Shown here: positions 35,065-44,720 of the stretch, piece after piece
How positions within the stretch are numbered: position 1 is the first letter of the stretch
Layout: each line of letters starts with the position of its first letter
DNA from: Alphaproteobacteria bacterium
GTDB lineage: Bacteria > Pseudomonadota > Alphaproteobacteria > Rhizobiales > Hyphomicrobiaceae
Direction: 5' to 3'
DNA: 45,725 bases
NCBI GenBank assembly: GCA_022600345.1
Contig: JAHZKP010000081.1
Span: forward strand, 1 to 45,725
Translations under genes and position numbers: made by a program
Notes under the pieces: generated by a model
Database searches by the model: none
Told to the model about the DNA's origin: nothing
The model's input: the letters and a program-made list of their open reading frames with translations, nothing else

Positions 35065-35648
35065 GCACAAGCGCCAGGATCCTGAAGCCCGTGAGCCGGG
35101 TGCTGGTGATCGTGTGAAATGTTGTGGCATGCTGATGTCTTTTCCCAATTTAAAAAGTGTCGTTCACATTTCCGAGTGACCATTAAAACGGCACAAAGTC
35201 GGTATTCAGTAAACGGGCGTTGGATCTTTTAACCCGCCACGGAATGATGACTTCATAATGACGCACTGGTCCAATTTGTCCCAGAAAAACATCGTGTTGT
35301 CTCGCCGTTAACCTTACGTCCGCACCGTTGTGCTACAACGCCTCATGTACGCTGGACGAATTATCTGCACTATTGGGCATTCAGAGCGGGGTATTCCTGA
35401 CAAGAATTGTGTCCATTGGACTTTGGCTTCCATGGGTTTTTCTTTCGTCGGCCGGCTTTGAATACCGATTGGAATGAGCCAGCCTTCAGTGCTCCGATCT
35501 CCGACACCTGATCCGTCGGTCCGGATTGCTGGTCTAACATTTTGTCTGTTTGTACTCTGGAGTGACAAGCGCTTTGCGGGTTCAACGCTTAAGAAGCGCG
35601 TGAGACGCCAGGACATCAGCAAATTAAAGGTGAAAACCAGGTTCGTCG
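35065..35648. other. Intergenic region before the DevCAB-like operon
   Basis: About 580 bases with no supportable gene. Short frames on both strands lack family features. It should carry the divergent promoters for the DUF2147 protein and the exporter operon. Confidence 0.4.
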
Positions 35649-36782
35649 ATGATCTTCACACTTGCCTTCCGTAACCTGTTTCATGATCGCGTCCGACTTA
35701 TGGTGACGCTGGTGGGAATCCTGTTTTCCATCGTACTGGTTGCAGTTCAGCTTGGCCTCTATCTGGGGGCGAGCCGGATGATCACGGCCAATATCGATCA
35801 TGCCAACGCGGATTTGTGGGTGATGCCGTTCGGAGCCAAGAGCTTCGAGGACGGCGGCCTTTTGATGGGCGCGCGCGAACGCCATCAAGCCTTGGCAACA
35901 CCAGGAGTGGAGCGGGTGACGCCGCTTATCGTTCGGTTTTCGGAATGGCGCAAACCGGCAGGCGGTTCAACACGGGTCGTGGTCGTTGGGACGGATGCCG
36001 AGGATGGGGCGGTCAAGCCCTTGTCGCTTGATTATGGCACCTGGGAAGATATCAAGGCGCCCGATGCGATTGCGGTCGATAGAACCTATCTGAAGGATCT
36101 GGGCGTCGAGGGTGTTGGTGGGACTGCGCAGATCGGCCCTTCGCGGGTCAAGGTGCGCGCGCTCACCGATGGTGTTCGGTCGTTCACGCAGTCGCCTTAC
36201 GTCTACACGCCGCTTTCAAGGGCGCGTCAACTTGTCGGGGTGCAGGGAACGGATCTTGCCACGTTCCATCTTGTTAAAGCCTACGACGGTGTCGATATCG
36301 AAGAAGTACGCAAGGAATTATTGAGCCGGTTGGAAGGCGCGGAAGTGCTGACGACGGCGGAATTCCGGCAGCGCAGCCTCAGTCAGTGGCTGTTTCGAAC
36401 AGGTGCGGGTGTGGCGCTGATCGGCGGCGCGCTGTTGGGCATCCTGGTGGGGACGGTGATCGTGGCGCAGACGCTTTATTCAAGCACCAAGGATCATCTC
36501 AACGAGTTTGCGACGTTACGCGCCCTTGGCTCGTCGTCGGGATACATCCACAAAGTGATCCTGACGCAGGCCGGACTGAGCGCGGTGATCGGCTACATCC
36601 TGGGGATGCTTCTGGCATTGCTTGTGGTTCTGGCAAGTCAATCGACGCCGCTGCCAATCGTTATGACGCCATTGCTGGCGTTGGGACTGTTCTCGGTGAC
36701 GTTATTCATGTGTGCGATCTCGGCCGTCTCGGCAATTGTCAAGGTGACGAAGATCGATCCAGCCACGGTGTTCAGCAGATGA
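35649..36782 (+). CDS. DevC-like ABC exporter permease
   Basis: A 377-residue FtsX-type permease. A first membrane helix near the N-terminus (about 15-38) is followed by a periplasmic domain of ~200 residues (MacB-PCD-like), then three C-terminal helices from about residue 255 (GVALIGGALLGILVGTVIVAQ onward). That topology matches DevC and MacB/LolC-type exporters. It is the first gene of an operon with an ATPase and a membrane fusion protein. DevBCA-type pumps export glycolipids or small lipophilic compounds through a TolC-like outer-membrane channel, which is not in the window. Confidence 0.88.
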   Translation: MIFTLAFRNLFHDRVRLMVTLVGILFSIVLVAVQLGLYLGASRMITANIDHANADLWVMPFGAKSFEDGGLLMGARERHQALATPGVERVTPLIVRFSEWRKPAGGSTRVVVVGTDAEDGAVKPLSLDYGTWEDIKAPDAIAVDRTYLKDLGVEGVGGTAQIGPSRVKVRALTDGVRSFTQSPYVYTPLSRARQLVGVQGTDLATFHLVKAYDGVDIEEVRKELLSRLEGAEVLTTAEFRQRSLSQWLFRTGAGVALIGGALLGILVGTVIVAQTLYSSTKDHLNEFATLRALGSSSGYIHKVILTQAGLSAVIGYILGMLLALLVVLASQSTPLPIVMTPLLALGLFSVTLFMCAISAVSAIVKVTKIDPATVFSR

Positions 36783-37531
36783 CCAACGAAGCGGTTCTGA
36801 CCGCCACCAACATCGTCAAGGAACTGGGTAGCGGCGCGGGCAAGGTGCGGGCGCTGAAGGGTGTCGATCTGTCTTTGGTGCGCGGCGAACTGACGCTGTT
36901 GATGGGGCCATCGGGCAGCGGCAAGACGACGCTGTTGTCGATCCTGGGCTGCATCATGACGCCAACGGCGGGCGCGGTTAGCGTCGATGGAACCTCAACT
37001 GATGGGCGTTCACCCGATGAACTGGCGGTTTTGCGCCGTGACCACATCGGCTTCATCTTCCAGTCCTACAACCTGTTTCCAACATTGTCGGCCCTTGAAA
37101 ACGTGCGCATCGCTCTCGATGTGCGGGGGCAGAAGGGTTATGAGGCCGCGCGACGATGTGAGGACGTGCTTCGTCAGGTTGGCCTTGGTAATCGTCTAAG
37201 GAATTTCCCCGGCAATCTGTCGGGCGGAGAACAGCAGCGCGTCGCTGTTGCCCGCGCAATCGTGAGTTCACCTTCGATTGTGCTGGCCGACGAGCCGACA
37301 GCTGCTTTGGATAGCGAGAATGGACACGCAGTGATGGAACTGCTTGCCCGCATCGCTCACGAACAGGATCGGAGCGTCCTCGCAGTGACGCACGATCCAA
37401 GAACCTTGCCCTATGCCGACCGCGTCGTGCGGATCGAGGACGGGCTTATCGTCGGTGAAGAGCGGCGGCCGGAAGGTCTCGATGCGCCTGAAATCACTGA
37501 TCTCACTAAAAGGCGGAAAGCACATGCCTAA
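36779..37531 (+). CDS. DevA-like ABC exporter ATPase
   Basis: A 250-residue ABC ATPase with Walker A MGPSGSGKTTLL, Q-loop SYNLFPTLSALENV, signature LSGGEQQRVAVARAI, Walker B IVLADEPTAALD and the H-loop in AVTHDPRT. It is the LolD/MacB/DevA type. The ATG at 36779 overlaps the permease stop (ATGA). Its own stop overlaps the next gene by eight bases, so all three are one transcription unit. Confidence 0.92.
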   Translation: MTNEAVLTATNIVKELGSGAGKVRALKGVDLSLVRGELTLLMGPSGSGKTTLLSILGCIMTPTAGAVSVDGTSTDGRSPDELAVLRRDHIGFIFQSYNLFPTLSALENVRIALDVRGQKGYEAARRCEDVLRQVGLGNRLRNFPGNLSGGEQQRVAVARAIVSSPSIVLADEPTAALDSENGHAVMELLARIAHEQDRSVLAVTHDPRTLPYADRVVRIEDGLIVGEERRPEGLDAPEITDLTKRRKAHA

Positions 37532-38639
37532 CTTCGACTCAAACGTTTCGACTTTCATTATTGCAGCCACGATCGCAGGTGGGCTGTTGTTCACTTCGCT
37601 TGATGGCGGGCCGGCTGATAGCAGCAAGCGGACCGCACTGTGGTTTGGTACGTCGGCAGAAGCACAAGACGTCGTCGCGCCACAGCCGCGCTGGGCTGCG
37701 TCTGCTGCGGGCCGGGTTGAACCGACGACAGGGGCCGTGCGGGTCTCTCCTCGGGCAGGTGGCCGCATCGAGAAGGTGTTCGCGAAGATCGGCGACCGGG
37801 TGAGCGATGGCGATATCCTCGTGCAGCTAGACGATAGTGAAGCGCGGCAGCGGGTTGTCGCGGCGCGAGCCGAAGTCAAAGTGCGGGAACTGGAGCGCGG
37901 GGAAGAAACCGTCAAAGGGTTGGCACTTGAGCGACGCCAGGCAGAGGACGAAGTCGCGGCCGCAGAGCGGGCTATTTTTGACGCCTGGCAAGCTTTCGAC
38001 GACACCCTGGCACTGAAGCGCAAGGACGAAGCCCGCGACAGCGATGTTGTGGCCGCCCGCGAGATCATCAAGACTGAGACCGAAAAACGCGATGCTGCCC
38101 GCGTTGAACTTGCCAAGTTGAACAAAAAGTCCGGGATGCCGCTTCCAGGGCGCCTTGATACCGGCCTGACGATTGCGCGGGCGGATCTTTCGCTGGCTGA
38201 AGAAGCCTTGCAGAAGACCCGGATCCGGGCGCCGTTTGATGGTTCGATCCTGAATGTATTTGCCCGTGTGGGTGAGACGGTGGCTCCCGGGCCGCAGACT
38301 CCGTTGCTGGTATTTGGCGACCTGTCGAAAATGCGGGTGCGGGCGGAAGTCGAAGAGCGCGACGTTGCCAAAGTCCGGCTGGGTCAAAAGGTTGTTGTTA
38401 AAGCCGACGCTTATCCTGACCGCGATTTCGAAGGCACCGTGAGTGAGATTTCAGGTGCGCTTGGCAGCCCGCAGATCGCAACGCGCGGTCCGCGCCGGCC
38501 GACCGATGTGGACGTGCTTGAAGTGATCGTCGAGCTTGATGGCACGCCGCCGCTGCTGACGGGAATGCGGGTCGACGTATTCTTCCATCGTCAGGGTGCG
38601 CATGCGGCCAAATCGGCTTCGGTTGCGCAGGCGCACTAA
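37524..38639 (+). CDS. DevB-like membrane fusion protein (HlyD family)
   Basis: A 371-residue periplasmic adaptor. An N-terminal anchor (TFIIAATIAGGLLFTS) precedes a lipoyl half-motif (AAGRVEPTTGAVRVSPRAGGRIE), a long coiled-coil hairpin (about 100-200), the second lipoyl half (ALQKTRIRAPFDGSILNVFA) and beta-barrel domain. It links the inner-membrane pump to an outer-membrane channel. The gene order permease-ATPase-adaptor differs from the classical devBCA order. I start at the ATG at 37524 because the frame upstream is in the ATPase gene. Confidence 0.9.
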   Translation: MPNFDSNVSTFIIAATIAGGLLFTSLDGGPADSSKRTALWFGTSAEAQDVVAPQPRWAASAAGRVEPTTGAVRVSPRAGGRIEKVFAKIGDRVSDGDILVQLDDSEARQRVVAARAEVKVRELERGEETVKGLALERRQAEDEVAAAERAIFDAWQAFDDTLALKRKDEARDSDVVAAREIIKTETEKRDAARVELAKLNKKSGMPLPGRLDTGLTIARADLSLAEEALQKTRIRAPFDGSILNVFARVGETVAPGPQTPLLVFGDLSKMRVRAEVEERDVAKVRLGQKVVVKADAYPDRDFEGTVSEISGALGSPQIATRGPRRPTDVDVLEVIVELDGTPPLLTGMRVDVFFHRQGAHAAKSASVAQAH

Positions 38640-38840
38640 GAGGCACTTTCGCTCGCGGTGCTGATCCGGCGTGAAAAGCGCCGGGCACCTGCGCGGACGC
38701 GCAACTAAGTTGCGGGTCGCCCTTGCTCCCGGACAGGCGAAATGCAGAAAGCTCGCCGGAGGGGGGCGTGCTTTCCCGATTTAAGACTTCTCTCGCCGAC
38801 GTTCGGCAGGGCTGGTTGGGTTGATTACTGAACAAAGAAT

Positions 38841-38870
38841 GGCCCCGGGCGGTTTAGCTCGGGGCCTTTT
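38841..38870 (+). terminator. Terminator of the ABC exporter operon
   Basis: GGCCCCGGGC (38841-38850) pairs with GCTCGGGGCC (38857-38866) with one G-T pair, a six-base loop and a TTTT run. It lies about 200 bases after the adaptor stop and before the convergent DUF533 gene. Confidence 0.78.
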
Positions 38871-38917
38871 GCTATCAGGGGGTCTGTGGCGACTTGTGCC
38901 GCTCGTGCGCGTTGCGA

Positions 38918-40078
38918 TCAAGCGTTGCGGGCGGCTGCGTTGATGTGGCGGGCGAGGTCCTGGTCGATGTTGAGGCGCTGCGCCAGCTCATAAAGGAAGT
39001 CCTGTTCGCCGCGGGTGTCGGGATCGACTGCAATGCGGGCTGCCGAGTAGATCTTGGCGGCTTGCTGTTTCGACTGGACGGCGTTGGCGATATCGCGCGC
39101 GGATGCGGGGGCGTTGAGTTCGCGGGCGAGGAATTCTTCTGCGCCCGGTTCTAGTTCGCCGTTACCCTGCTTGAGGCTTCCCAGAATGCGTTCCTGCTCG
39201 CTGGCATCGATGCGGCCATCGGCGGCTGCGGCTGCGATCATGGTGCGGATCATCAGGATTGCATCGTCATTGCTGACGGTGTCGGGCTCGAAACCCGAAC
39301 CCGATGGGGGAGCTTCAATATCGCCGCTGGCTGCCTGCTCTTCGGAGCCGCCTTGCTGGTAGTTCTGGTAGGCCTTGTAGGCGAGACCGCCGATCAGTGC
39401 GATGGCGCCCAGCTTGGCTGCGGTGACGGCTGCCGAGCGGCCGGTCTGGGTGCCAAGGATTAGTGCGCCCAGGCCGCCGAGGGCTGCGCCGGCGCCAAGC
39501 TTGTTGTTGGAGATCAGATCTTTCAGGGCGGCCATCAATTCTTCGGGTGACTTGCCGGAGAGTTGACGGGCAAGATCGCCCATCTTGTCGCTGGCACCGG
39601 TCGCATCATCAACGCGCTTGGCGCCTTCCCTGGTGCCTTCCTTGGCCTGCTCGAACATGTTGCCCAGAATGTCGGTGATGTTGCCGCCGGGCGCATTGCC
39701 GCCTGAAGAACCCTGAGGCGAACCCTGTGACGAACCTTGGCCAAGCTTGCCTAACAGGTCGCCGAGGCCGCCCAGACCGCCCTGGTCGGAGCCGGAGGTT
39801 GAGCTGGAGCTGGAGCCGCCAGAGCTGCTGCCGCCACCCAGTTTGCCGAGCAGGTCGCTTAAGGGATCGCCTTGCTGGCCGCTGGATGACGAGGTCTGGC
39901 CGGAGGTCTGGCCGGTTCCCTGATTTGGGACCATGTTGCGAAGGAGGTCTCCCAGTCCACCACCGCCGCTACCGCCCAACAGGTCACTGAGCGGATCGCC
40001 CTGTCTGCCTGCGGTGGTTGAGCCGCCGCGCTGACCGCCGGTTATCAGGGATTCCAGAATGCTTTTTGCATCGAACAT
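38918..40078 (-). CDS. DUF533 / TerB-like protein with low-complexity N-terminus
   Basis: A 386-residue protein. The N-terminal ~150 residues are rich in Gly, Ser and Gln and repeat QGDPLSDLLG (twice) and GLGDLL. The middle has a hydrophobic glycine-rich segment (GAALGGLGALILGTQTGRSA, then KLGAIALIGGLAYKAYQNY). The C-terminus is the DUF533/TerB-like helical domain (SNDDAILMIRTMIAAAAADG, IDASEQERILGSL). Family members are thought to be membrane-associated, with a helical acidic fold shared with tellurite-resistance TerB. I start at the ATG at 40078 (MFDAKSILESL), the family start. No tellurite gene lies nearby. Confidence 0.85.
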   Translation of the reverse strand: MFDAKSILESLITGGQRGGSTTAGRQGDPLSDLLGGSGGGGLGDLLRNMVPNQGTGQTSGQTSSSSGQQGDPLSDLLGKLGGGSSSGGSSSSSTSGSDQGGLGGLGDLLGKLGQGSSQGSPQGSSGGNAPGGNITDILGNMFEQAKEGTREGAKRVDDATGASDKMGDLARQLSGKSPEELMAALKDLISNNKLGAGAALGGLGALILGTQTGRSAAVTAAKLGAIALIGGLAYKAYQNYQQGGSEEQAASGDIEAPPSGSGFEPDTVSNDDAILMIRTMIAAAAADGRIDASEQERILGSLKQGNGELEPGAEEFLARELNAPASARDIANAVQSKQQAAKIYSAARIAVDPDTRGEQDFLYELAQRLNIDQDLARHINAAARNA

Positions 40079-40236
40079 GGCGTTTCTCCGTTGGGGTGTG
40101 CGCTTTGTAATCGGGGTGCGTTTGGCACGGGGGGTACAATCACCTGGTGACGGGCGCACGCCACGTCATGTGGTGATCACAGTGATGGTTGTTCCAGTTG
40201 GCAACTGTGGCGTTATCAACTGAAGCGTCCATGCAC

Positions 40237-40312
40237 TTGATAAGGTCTTTATCCGTTTTTCCAGTTTGCCTTGTGCAGTGCAAGGGAGAATGGGGTTTGA
40301 TAAAGTCTTTAT
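40237..40312. repeat. Two near-identical palindromic direct repeats
   Basis: TTGATAAGGTCTTTAT (40237-40252) and TTGATAAAGTCTTTAT (40297-40312) differ at one base and are 60 bp apart. Each contains a palindrome, ATAAAGTCTTTAT in the second copy. They lie upstream of the DUF533 gene; the second overlaps the stop of the RND permease gene. They may be operators for an unidentified regulator. Confidence 0.6.
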
Positions 40313-43300
40313 TCCGCAGGTGCGGGGGCCGTCTTGCTATCGCCTTCGTTGGTGGGCGGATCACCTGTTTCGTCGGGGGCGCCGACAAAGCGGGAAAACA
40401 ACCTCCAAATGCCGCGGCCGATGTCATCGATGACAACATAGACGGCGGGGACAAACAATAGCGACAACACCGTCGACGATATGAGGCCGCCGATTACGGC
40501 GATGGCCATGGGCGCGCGGAATTCACCGCCTGCATCCAGTGCAAGCGCGGAAGGCACCATCCCGCCAACCATCGCGATTGTCGTCATTACGATCGGGCGG
40601 GCGCGCTTGCGGCCGGCATCGATGATGGCGTCGTTGCGGCTGGTGCCAAGCTTTTGTTGTTCGATGGCGAAGTCGACGAGCATGATGGCGTTCTTGGTGA
40701 CAATGCCCATCAGCATCAAGATGCCGATGACCACGGGCAGGCTGATCGGGTTGCCGGTTAGCGCCAGGGCCACGATCGCGCCGCCGATGGAAAGTGGCAG
40801 CGAGAACAAAATGGTGACCGGCTGCAGGAAGCTTGAGAAGAGCAATACCAGGACGGCATAAACCATCATTATGCCGGCGCCCATTGCGGTGGCGAAGCCC
40901 TGGAAAACCTCGACCATGATTTCAGCGTCGCCGAACTGCTTGACTTCGACTCCGTCGGGCAGGTTCTTTGCTGCGGGCAAGGCGAGGACGGCGTTGATGG
41001 CGTCCCCCAGCGGCGAGTCGCCGACAAGATCTGCGCCAATCAGGATGCGGCGGTTGCGGTCATAACGGTCGATGGCGGTCGGGCCCTGGGACAGTTCGAA
41101 ACTGGCGACGGCGCTGAGTGGGATGGGGGTGCCAGAATCGGTTTGGACTTGCAGGGTTTCAAGGAGCTGGCGGTTGCTGCGAGCCGTGTCCGGGAGTTTG
41201 ACGCGGATCGGGATCTGCCGATTGCCGACATCGAACTTGGCAAGGTTGGCGCCGATGTCGCCGATGGTGGCGACGCGGACGGCTTCCGAGATCGCCTGGG
41301 TGGAAACGCCCAGGTCGGCGGCAAGGTCGCTTTTGGGGTAGACCCGCAATTCAGGCCGGTCGAGCTCGGCTGTCGAGACGACGTTGAGTAACGCTGGTAC
41401 GCGTTTGGCCTGGCTGGTCAACTCGGCGCCGACGCGTTCGACGGCCTCAGCGTCGGGGCCGGTGACGACGAGTTGAAACTGGCGCTGGCCGTTGTCCTGC
41501 AGGAACCAGTACCGAATGTCCGGGATCTCCGCCAGGATGGCGCTCATGTCCTCCTGGACCTGGGCCTGTGACTTGTCGCGTTTGTGTTTTGGAACCAGGG
41601 CGACAATGAGCGTTGCCTTGCGGACTTCGGCTCCCGAACCAAGGACGGTTCCGCCGTTGACGAAAACGCTTTTCACATTGGGATTTTGTTTCAGGCGCTT
41701 CGTAATGCGGGCTGTGACATCGCGCGTGTCTTCAAGCCGGGAGCCGGGGGGAAGTTCGACACCAAGGAGCGAACGCGAAAGGTCTTCAACCGGCAGGAAG
41801 CCGTTGGGAAGAAGATAAAACGAACCAACCGAGCCGGCAAAAACCAACAGGCCGATGCCGACGGAAACCTTGGCCCGCCGGACCGTCCAGCCGACCAGGC
41901 GGGTGTAGGTTTTATTGAGCCAGCCTTCCTTGTGCTCAGGTTCAGCCTGACGCATGAAGTAGGCCGCCAGCAACGGCGTTATCAACCTGGCGACGAGCAG
42001 CGAAAAGAAGACGGCGAAGGCAACGGTCAGGCCGAATTGCTTGAAATACTGTCCGGCAATGCCGCCCATGAAGCTGACGGGTACAAACACTGCAATGATG
42101 GTAACGGTGATTGCGATCACCGCCAGGCCGATTTCGTCGGCGGCTTCCATAGAGGCGCGATAGGCGGATTTGCCCATTCGGGTGTGGCGGACGATGTTTT
42201 CTATTTCAACGATTGCATCGTCAACGAGGATGCCGGTGACGATGGTGATGGAGAGCAGGGAGACCAGGTTGAGCGAGAACCCGGCGACTTCCATGGCCCA
42301 GAACGTCGGGATGATCGAGAGCGGCAGGGCGATTGCGGCGATGACGGTGGCGCGAAGGTCGCGCAGGAACAAGAAGACGACAAGGATGGCCAGGCCGGCG
42401 CCTTCCATCAGGGTCTTCATCGTCGCTTCGTAAGTGCCGAAGGTGTTGTCGACGGTATTGTCGATGCGCTCGATTTTGGCGTTGGGAAAATCTGCCGTGA
42501 TGCTGGCGATTTCCTTGGTGACGGCATCTGCAACGGTTGTATCGCTGGCGCCCTTGCCGCGCGATACCGCGAAGGCGACGACGGATTCGCCGTTGAGGAC
42601 GGCAAACGTGCGCGGTTCCTCCCAGGTGTCGGTGACGCTGCCCAGTTCATCGAGGCGGATGTTTCGACCGGCTGGCAGAGCGATTGAGGTGGCGGCCAGG
42701 TCGTCGATGGTCTTCTTGCCGGCAAGCGTGCGTATGGCCTGTTCGCGATTTGCGATTTCGCCGCGTCCGCCGGCCAGATCGACGTTGGTTGCGCGCAGTT
42801 GTGCATTGACCTGGCCGGCGGTGATGCCAAGCGACAATAGCCGGTCAGGGTCAAGGGTGACATGGACTTCGCGCGTAACGCCACCAATGCGGTCGACCGC
42901 GGAGACGCCGTTGACGCTTTGCAGGCGGCGCTTGATGGTATCGTCGACGAACCAGGACAGCTCCTCGATCGACATGGAGGGGTCGCGCACCGCGTAGGTG
43001 ACGATGGGCAGGCCTTCGATTTCGATGCGCTGGATGATCGGCTCATCGATGGTGCGCGGGAGATCGCTGCGGATGCGGGCGACGGCATCCTTGACGTCGT
43101 TGATGGCGCGATCGGCATCCACTTCAAGGCGGAACTCGATCATGGTGACCGAGGAGCCCTCGGTGATTGTCGAAGTCTGGTGCTTGACGCCGGTGATGCC
43201 GGCGACCGCGTCTTCGACTTTCTTTGAGACCTGGGTTTCCAACTCCGAAGGTGCGGCGCCCGACTGGGTCACCAGGACCTGGATGACGGGAACGTCGATA

Positions 43301-43416
43301 TTGGGAAAGCGGGTGATCGGCAGCGTGTAAAAGCTCGTCCAGCCCAGGACCATCAGGACCAGGAACAATACCAGAGCCGGTATGGGGTGGCGTATCGACC
43401 AGGCGGAAACGTTCAT
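40309..43416 (-). CDS. RND multidrug efflux permease (HAE1 family)
   Basis: A 1035-residue inner-membrane pump of AcrB/MexF type. It begins MNVSAWSIRHPIPALVLFL and has the two-fold layout of membrane helices with large periplasmic loops; the proton relay aspartates are visible in TM4 as GILVDDAIVEIENIVRH, and a paired lysine-type segment KNAIMLVDFAIEQQ lies in TM10. Full family length. It exports drugs or lipophilic compounds with the adaptor encoded next to it and an outer-membrane channel not in this window. Its start overlaps the adaptor stop by four bases, placing it third in the TetR-adaptor-permease operon. Confidence 0.94.
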   Translation of the reverse strand: MNVSAWSIRHPIPALVLFLVLMVLGWTSFYTLPITRFPNIDVPVIQVLVTQSGAAPSELETQVSKKVEDAVAGITGVKHQTSTITEGSSVTMIEFRLEVDADRAINDVKDAVARIRSDLPRTIDEPIIQRIEIEGLPIVTYAVRDPSMSIEELSWFVDDTIKRRLQSVNGVSAVDRIGGVTREVHVTLDPDRLLSLGITAGQVNAQLRATNVDLAGGRGEIANREQAIRTLAGKKTIDDLAATSIALPAGRNIRLDELGSVTDTWEEPRTFAVLNGESVVAFAVSRGKGASDTTVADAVTKEIASITADFPNAKIERIDNTVDNTFGTYEATMKTLMEGAGLAILVVFLFLRDLRATVIAAIALPLSIIPTFWAMEVAGFSLNLVSLLSITIVTGILVDDAIVEIENIVRHTRMGKSAYRASMEAADEIGLAVIAITVTIIAVFVPVSFMGGIAGQYFKQFGLTVAFAVFFSLLVARLITPLLAAYFMRQAEPEHKEGWLNKTYTRLVGWTVRRAKVSVGIGLLVFAGSVGSFYLLPNGFLPVEDLSRSLLGVELPPGSRLEDTRDVTARITKRLKQNPNVKSVFVNGGTVLGSGAEVRKATLIVALVPKHKRDKSQAQVQEDMSAILAEIPDIRYWFLQDNGQRQFQLVVTGPDAEAVERVGAELTSQAKRVPALLNVVSTAELDRPELRVYPKSDLAADLGVSTQAISEAVRVATIGDIGANLAKFDVGNRQIPIRVKLPDTARSNRQLLETLQVQTDSGTPIPLSAVASFELSQGPTAIDRYDRNRRILIGADLVGDSPLGDAINAVLALPAAKNLPDGVEVKQFGDAEIMVEVFQGFATAMGAGIMMVYAVLVLLFSSFLQPVTILFSLPLSIGGAIVALALTGNPISLPVVIGILMLMGIVTKNAIMLVDFAIEQQKLGTSRNDAIIDAGRKRARPIVMTTIAMVGGMVPSALALDAGGEFRAPMAIAVIGGLISSTVLSLLFVPAVYVVIDDIGRGIWRLFSRFVGAPDETGDPPTNEGDSKTAPAPAE

Positions 43417-44720
43417 TGGACGAGCCCGGTGGGGTTGCGCCTGCTGGCATGCTGATCTTTCAAGACCGGGCGGACCCGGTCACCGTTGCGCAGAAACGTT
43501 CCCGCCTTCGCAACCACCGTGTCGCCGTTGGCAAGGCCGCTTACGATTTCAATCTGGTTTTTGGATGTGAGGCCGAGGACGACCGGACTGGAAACGATTT
43601 TTCCGTCGGCAACCTTTTGCACGTAGGCCTTGTCGCCATCGAATAGAACGGCAGCGAGTGGAACCGAAAGGCCGGAACTTCGGTTGGCGATAATTGCGGC
43701 CCGGCCGAATGCGCCGATGCGCAGCTTGGGATTCGTGCCAAGGAATATGCGTACGTTGCCAAGACGGGTGGCGGGGTCGATCTCAGGAGATACCAGCCGG
43801 ACCGTGCCTTCAATGGTTCCAGCTCCGGCGACGACGACATCGGCTTTTTGCCCGGGCGAAATAAGTGCCAGTTTGGATTCGGTTACGGTTGCCTGCAATT
43901 CGATTTCGCCGTTCTCTGCGAGCCGGAACAGGGGGGCTTTGGCAATTGAACCCAGGTCGCCGATGCGGGCTGTTCGTCGCGTGATCAGGCCATCGGTCTG
44001 GGCCTTGATCTTTGTCTTGGACAGGCGCCATTCCAGTTCGCGGCGCTGGGCTTCGATCTGGGCCTTATCTGCTGTTGCTACGCCGACGCCATCGCGGGCG
44101 GTGGCGAGTTGCGCGCGGGCGGTCTGGGCGGCAGCTTTGCGTTGATCGTAGACAGAGGCCGACAGGATGCGTCTGGCCTTCAACGGTTTGGCGCGGGCGA
44201 GTTGAGCTTCGGCTTCGCTGACCACGGCCTGGGCTTCGGCGATCCGGCTTTTCGCTTGTGCAATTGCTGCGTCGGCGCGTGCCAGATTGGCATCGTTCTG
44301 GGCCATTTGCGCCATCAGGGTTTCGCGCTCAAGGGTGGCCAGGACCTGACCTTTGCGCACCGTGTCACCCTCATCGACGGCCAGCGAGACGACGCGCAGG
44401 CCGTCGACCTCGGGGGCGATGAGGATTTCTTCACGCGCCGTCAGGCTGCCAATTACCATCACTTGTTCGACAAACCGGCCAGGCTTTGCGATGGCGACCG
44501 ATACGGCGGGTGCGAGGATCGTTGTCGGCTTTTCGTTTGCTGCCGTGGCGGCCTGTGCCTTGTCGTCAGAAACGCTGTGGGCGATCTCATTGATCTGGCG
44601 GCGAGCAGACTGCAGGCTTTCGGCGACATCGACTGTTCCGGTCTGATCGAGTATCGCCAGCGTTGCGCCGGCAGCCAGAACGGGCAGAAGCCCGAGAAAA
44701 ATCCATTTTTTCATCATCAA
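43413..44720 (-). CDS. RND efflux periplasmic adaptor
   Basis: A 435-residue membrane fusion protein. An N-terminal membrane anchor (KKWIFLGLLPVLAAGATLAI) is followed by a first lipoyl part (EILIAPEVDGLRVVSLAVDEGDTVRKGQ), a coiled-coil hairpin with alanine-rich helices, the second lipoyl part (KAQTDGLITRRTARIGDLGS), a beta-barrel and a C-terminal membrane-proximal domain. It has no lipobox cysteine, so a helix and not a lipid holds it. Its gene overlaps both the TetR gene upstream and the permease downstream by four bases, indicating translational coupling. Confidence 0.92.
   Translation of the reverse strand: MMMKKWIFLGLLPVLAAGATLAILDQTGTVDVAESLQSARRQINEIAHSVSDDKAQAATAANEKPTTILAPAVSVAIAKPGRFVEQVMVIGSLTAREEILIAPEVDGLRVVSLAVDEGDTVRKGQVLATLERETLMAQMAQNDANLARADAAIAQAKSRIAEAQAVVSEAEAQLARAKPLKARRILSASVYDQRKAAAQTARAQLATARDGVGVATADKAQIEAQRRELEWRLSKTKIKAQTDGLITRRTARIGDLGSIAKAPLFRLAENGEIELQATVTESKLALISPGQKADVVVAGAGTIEGTVRLVSPEIDPATRLGNVRIFLGTNPKLRIGAFGRAAIIANRSSGLSVPLAAVLFDGDKAYVQKVADGKIVSSPVVLGLTSKNQIEIVSGLANGDTVVAKAGTFLRNGDRVRPVLKDQHASRRNPTGLVQ

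Noticed and set aside
41584-42687. Long plus-strand frame opposite the RND permease
   Set aside because: Rich in Asp, Gly and Arg with no motif; a shadow of the GC-rich gene on the other strand.
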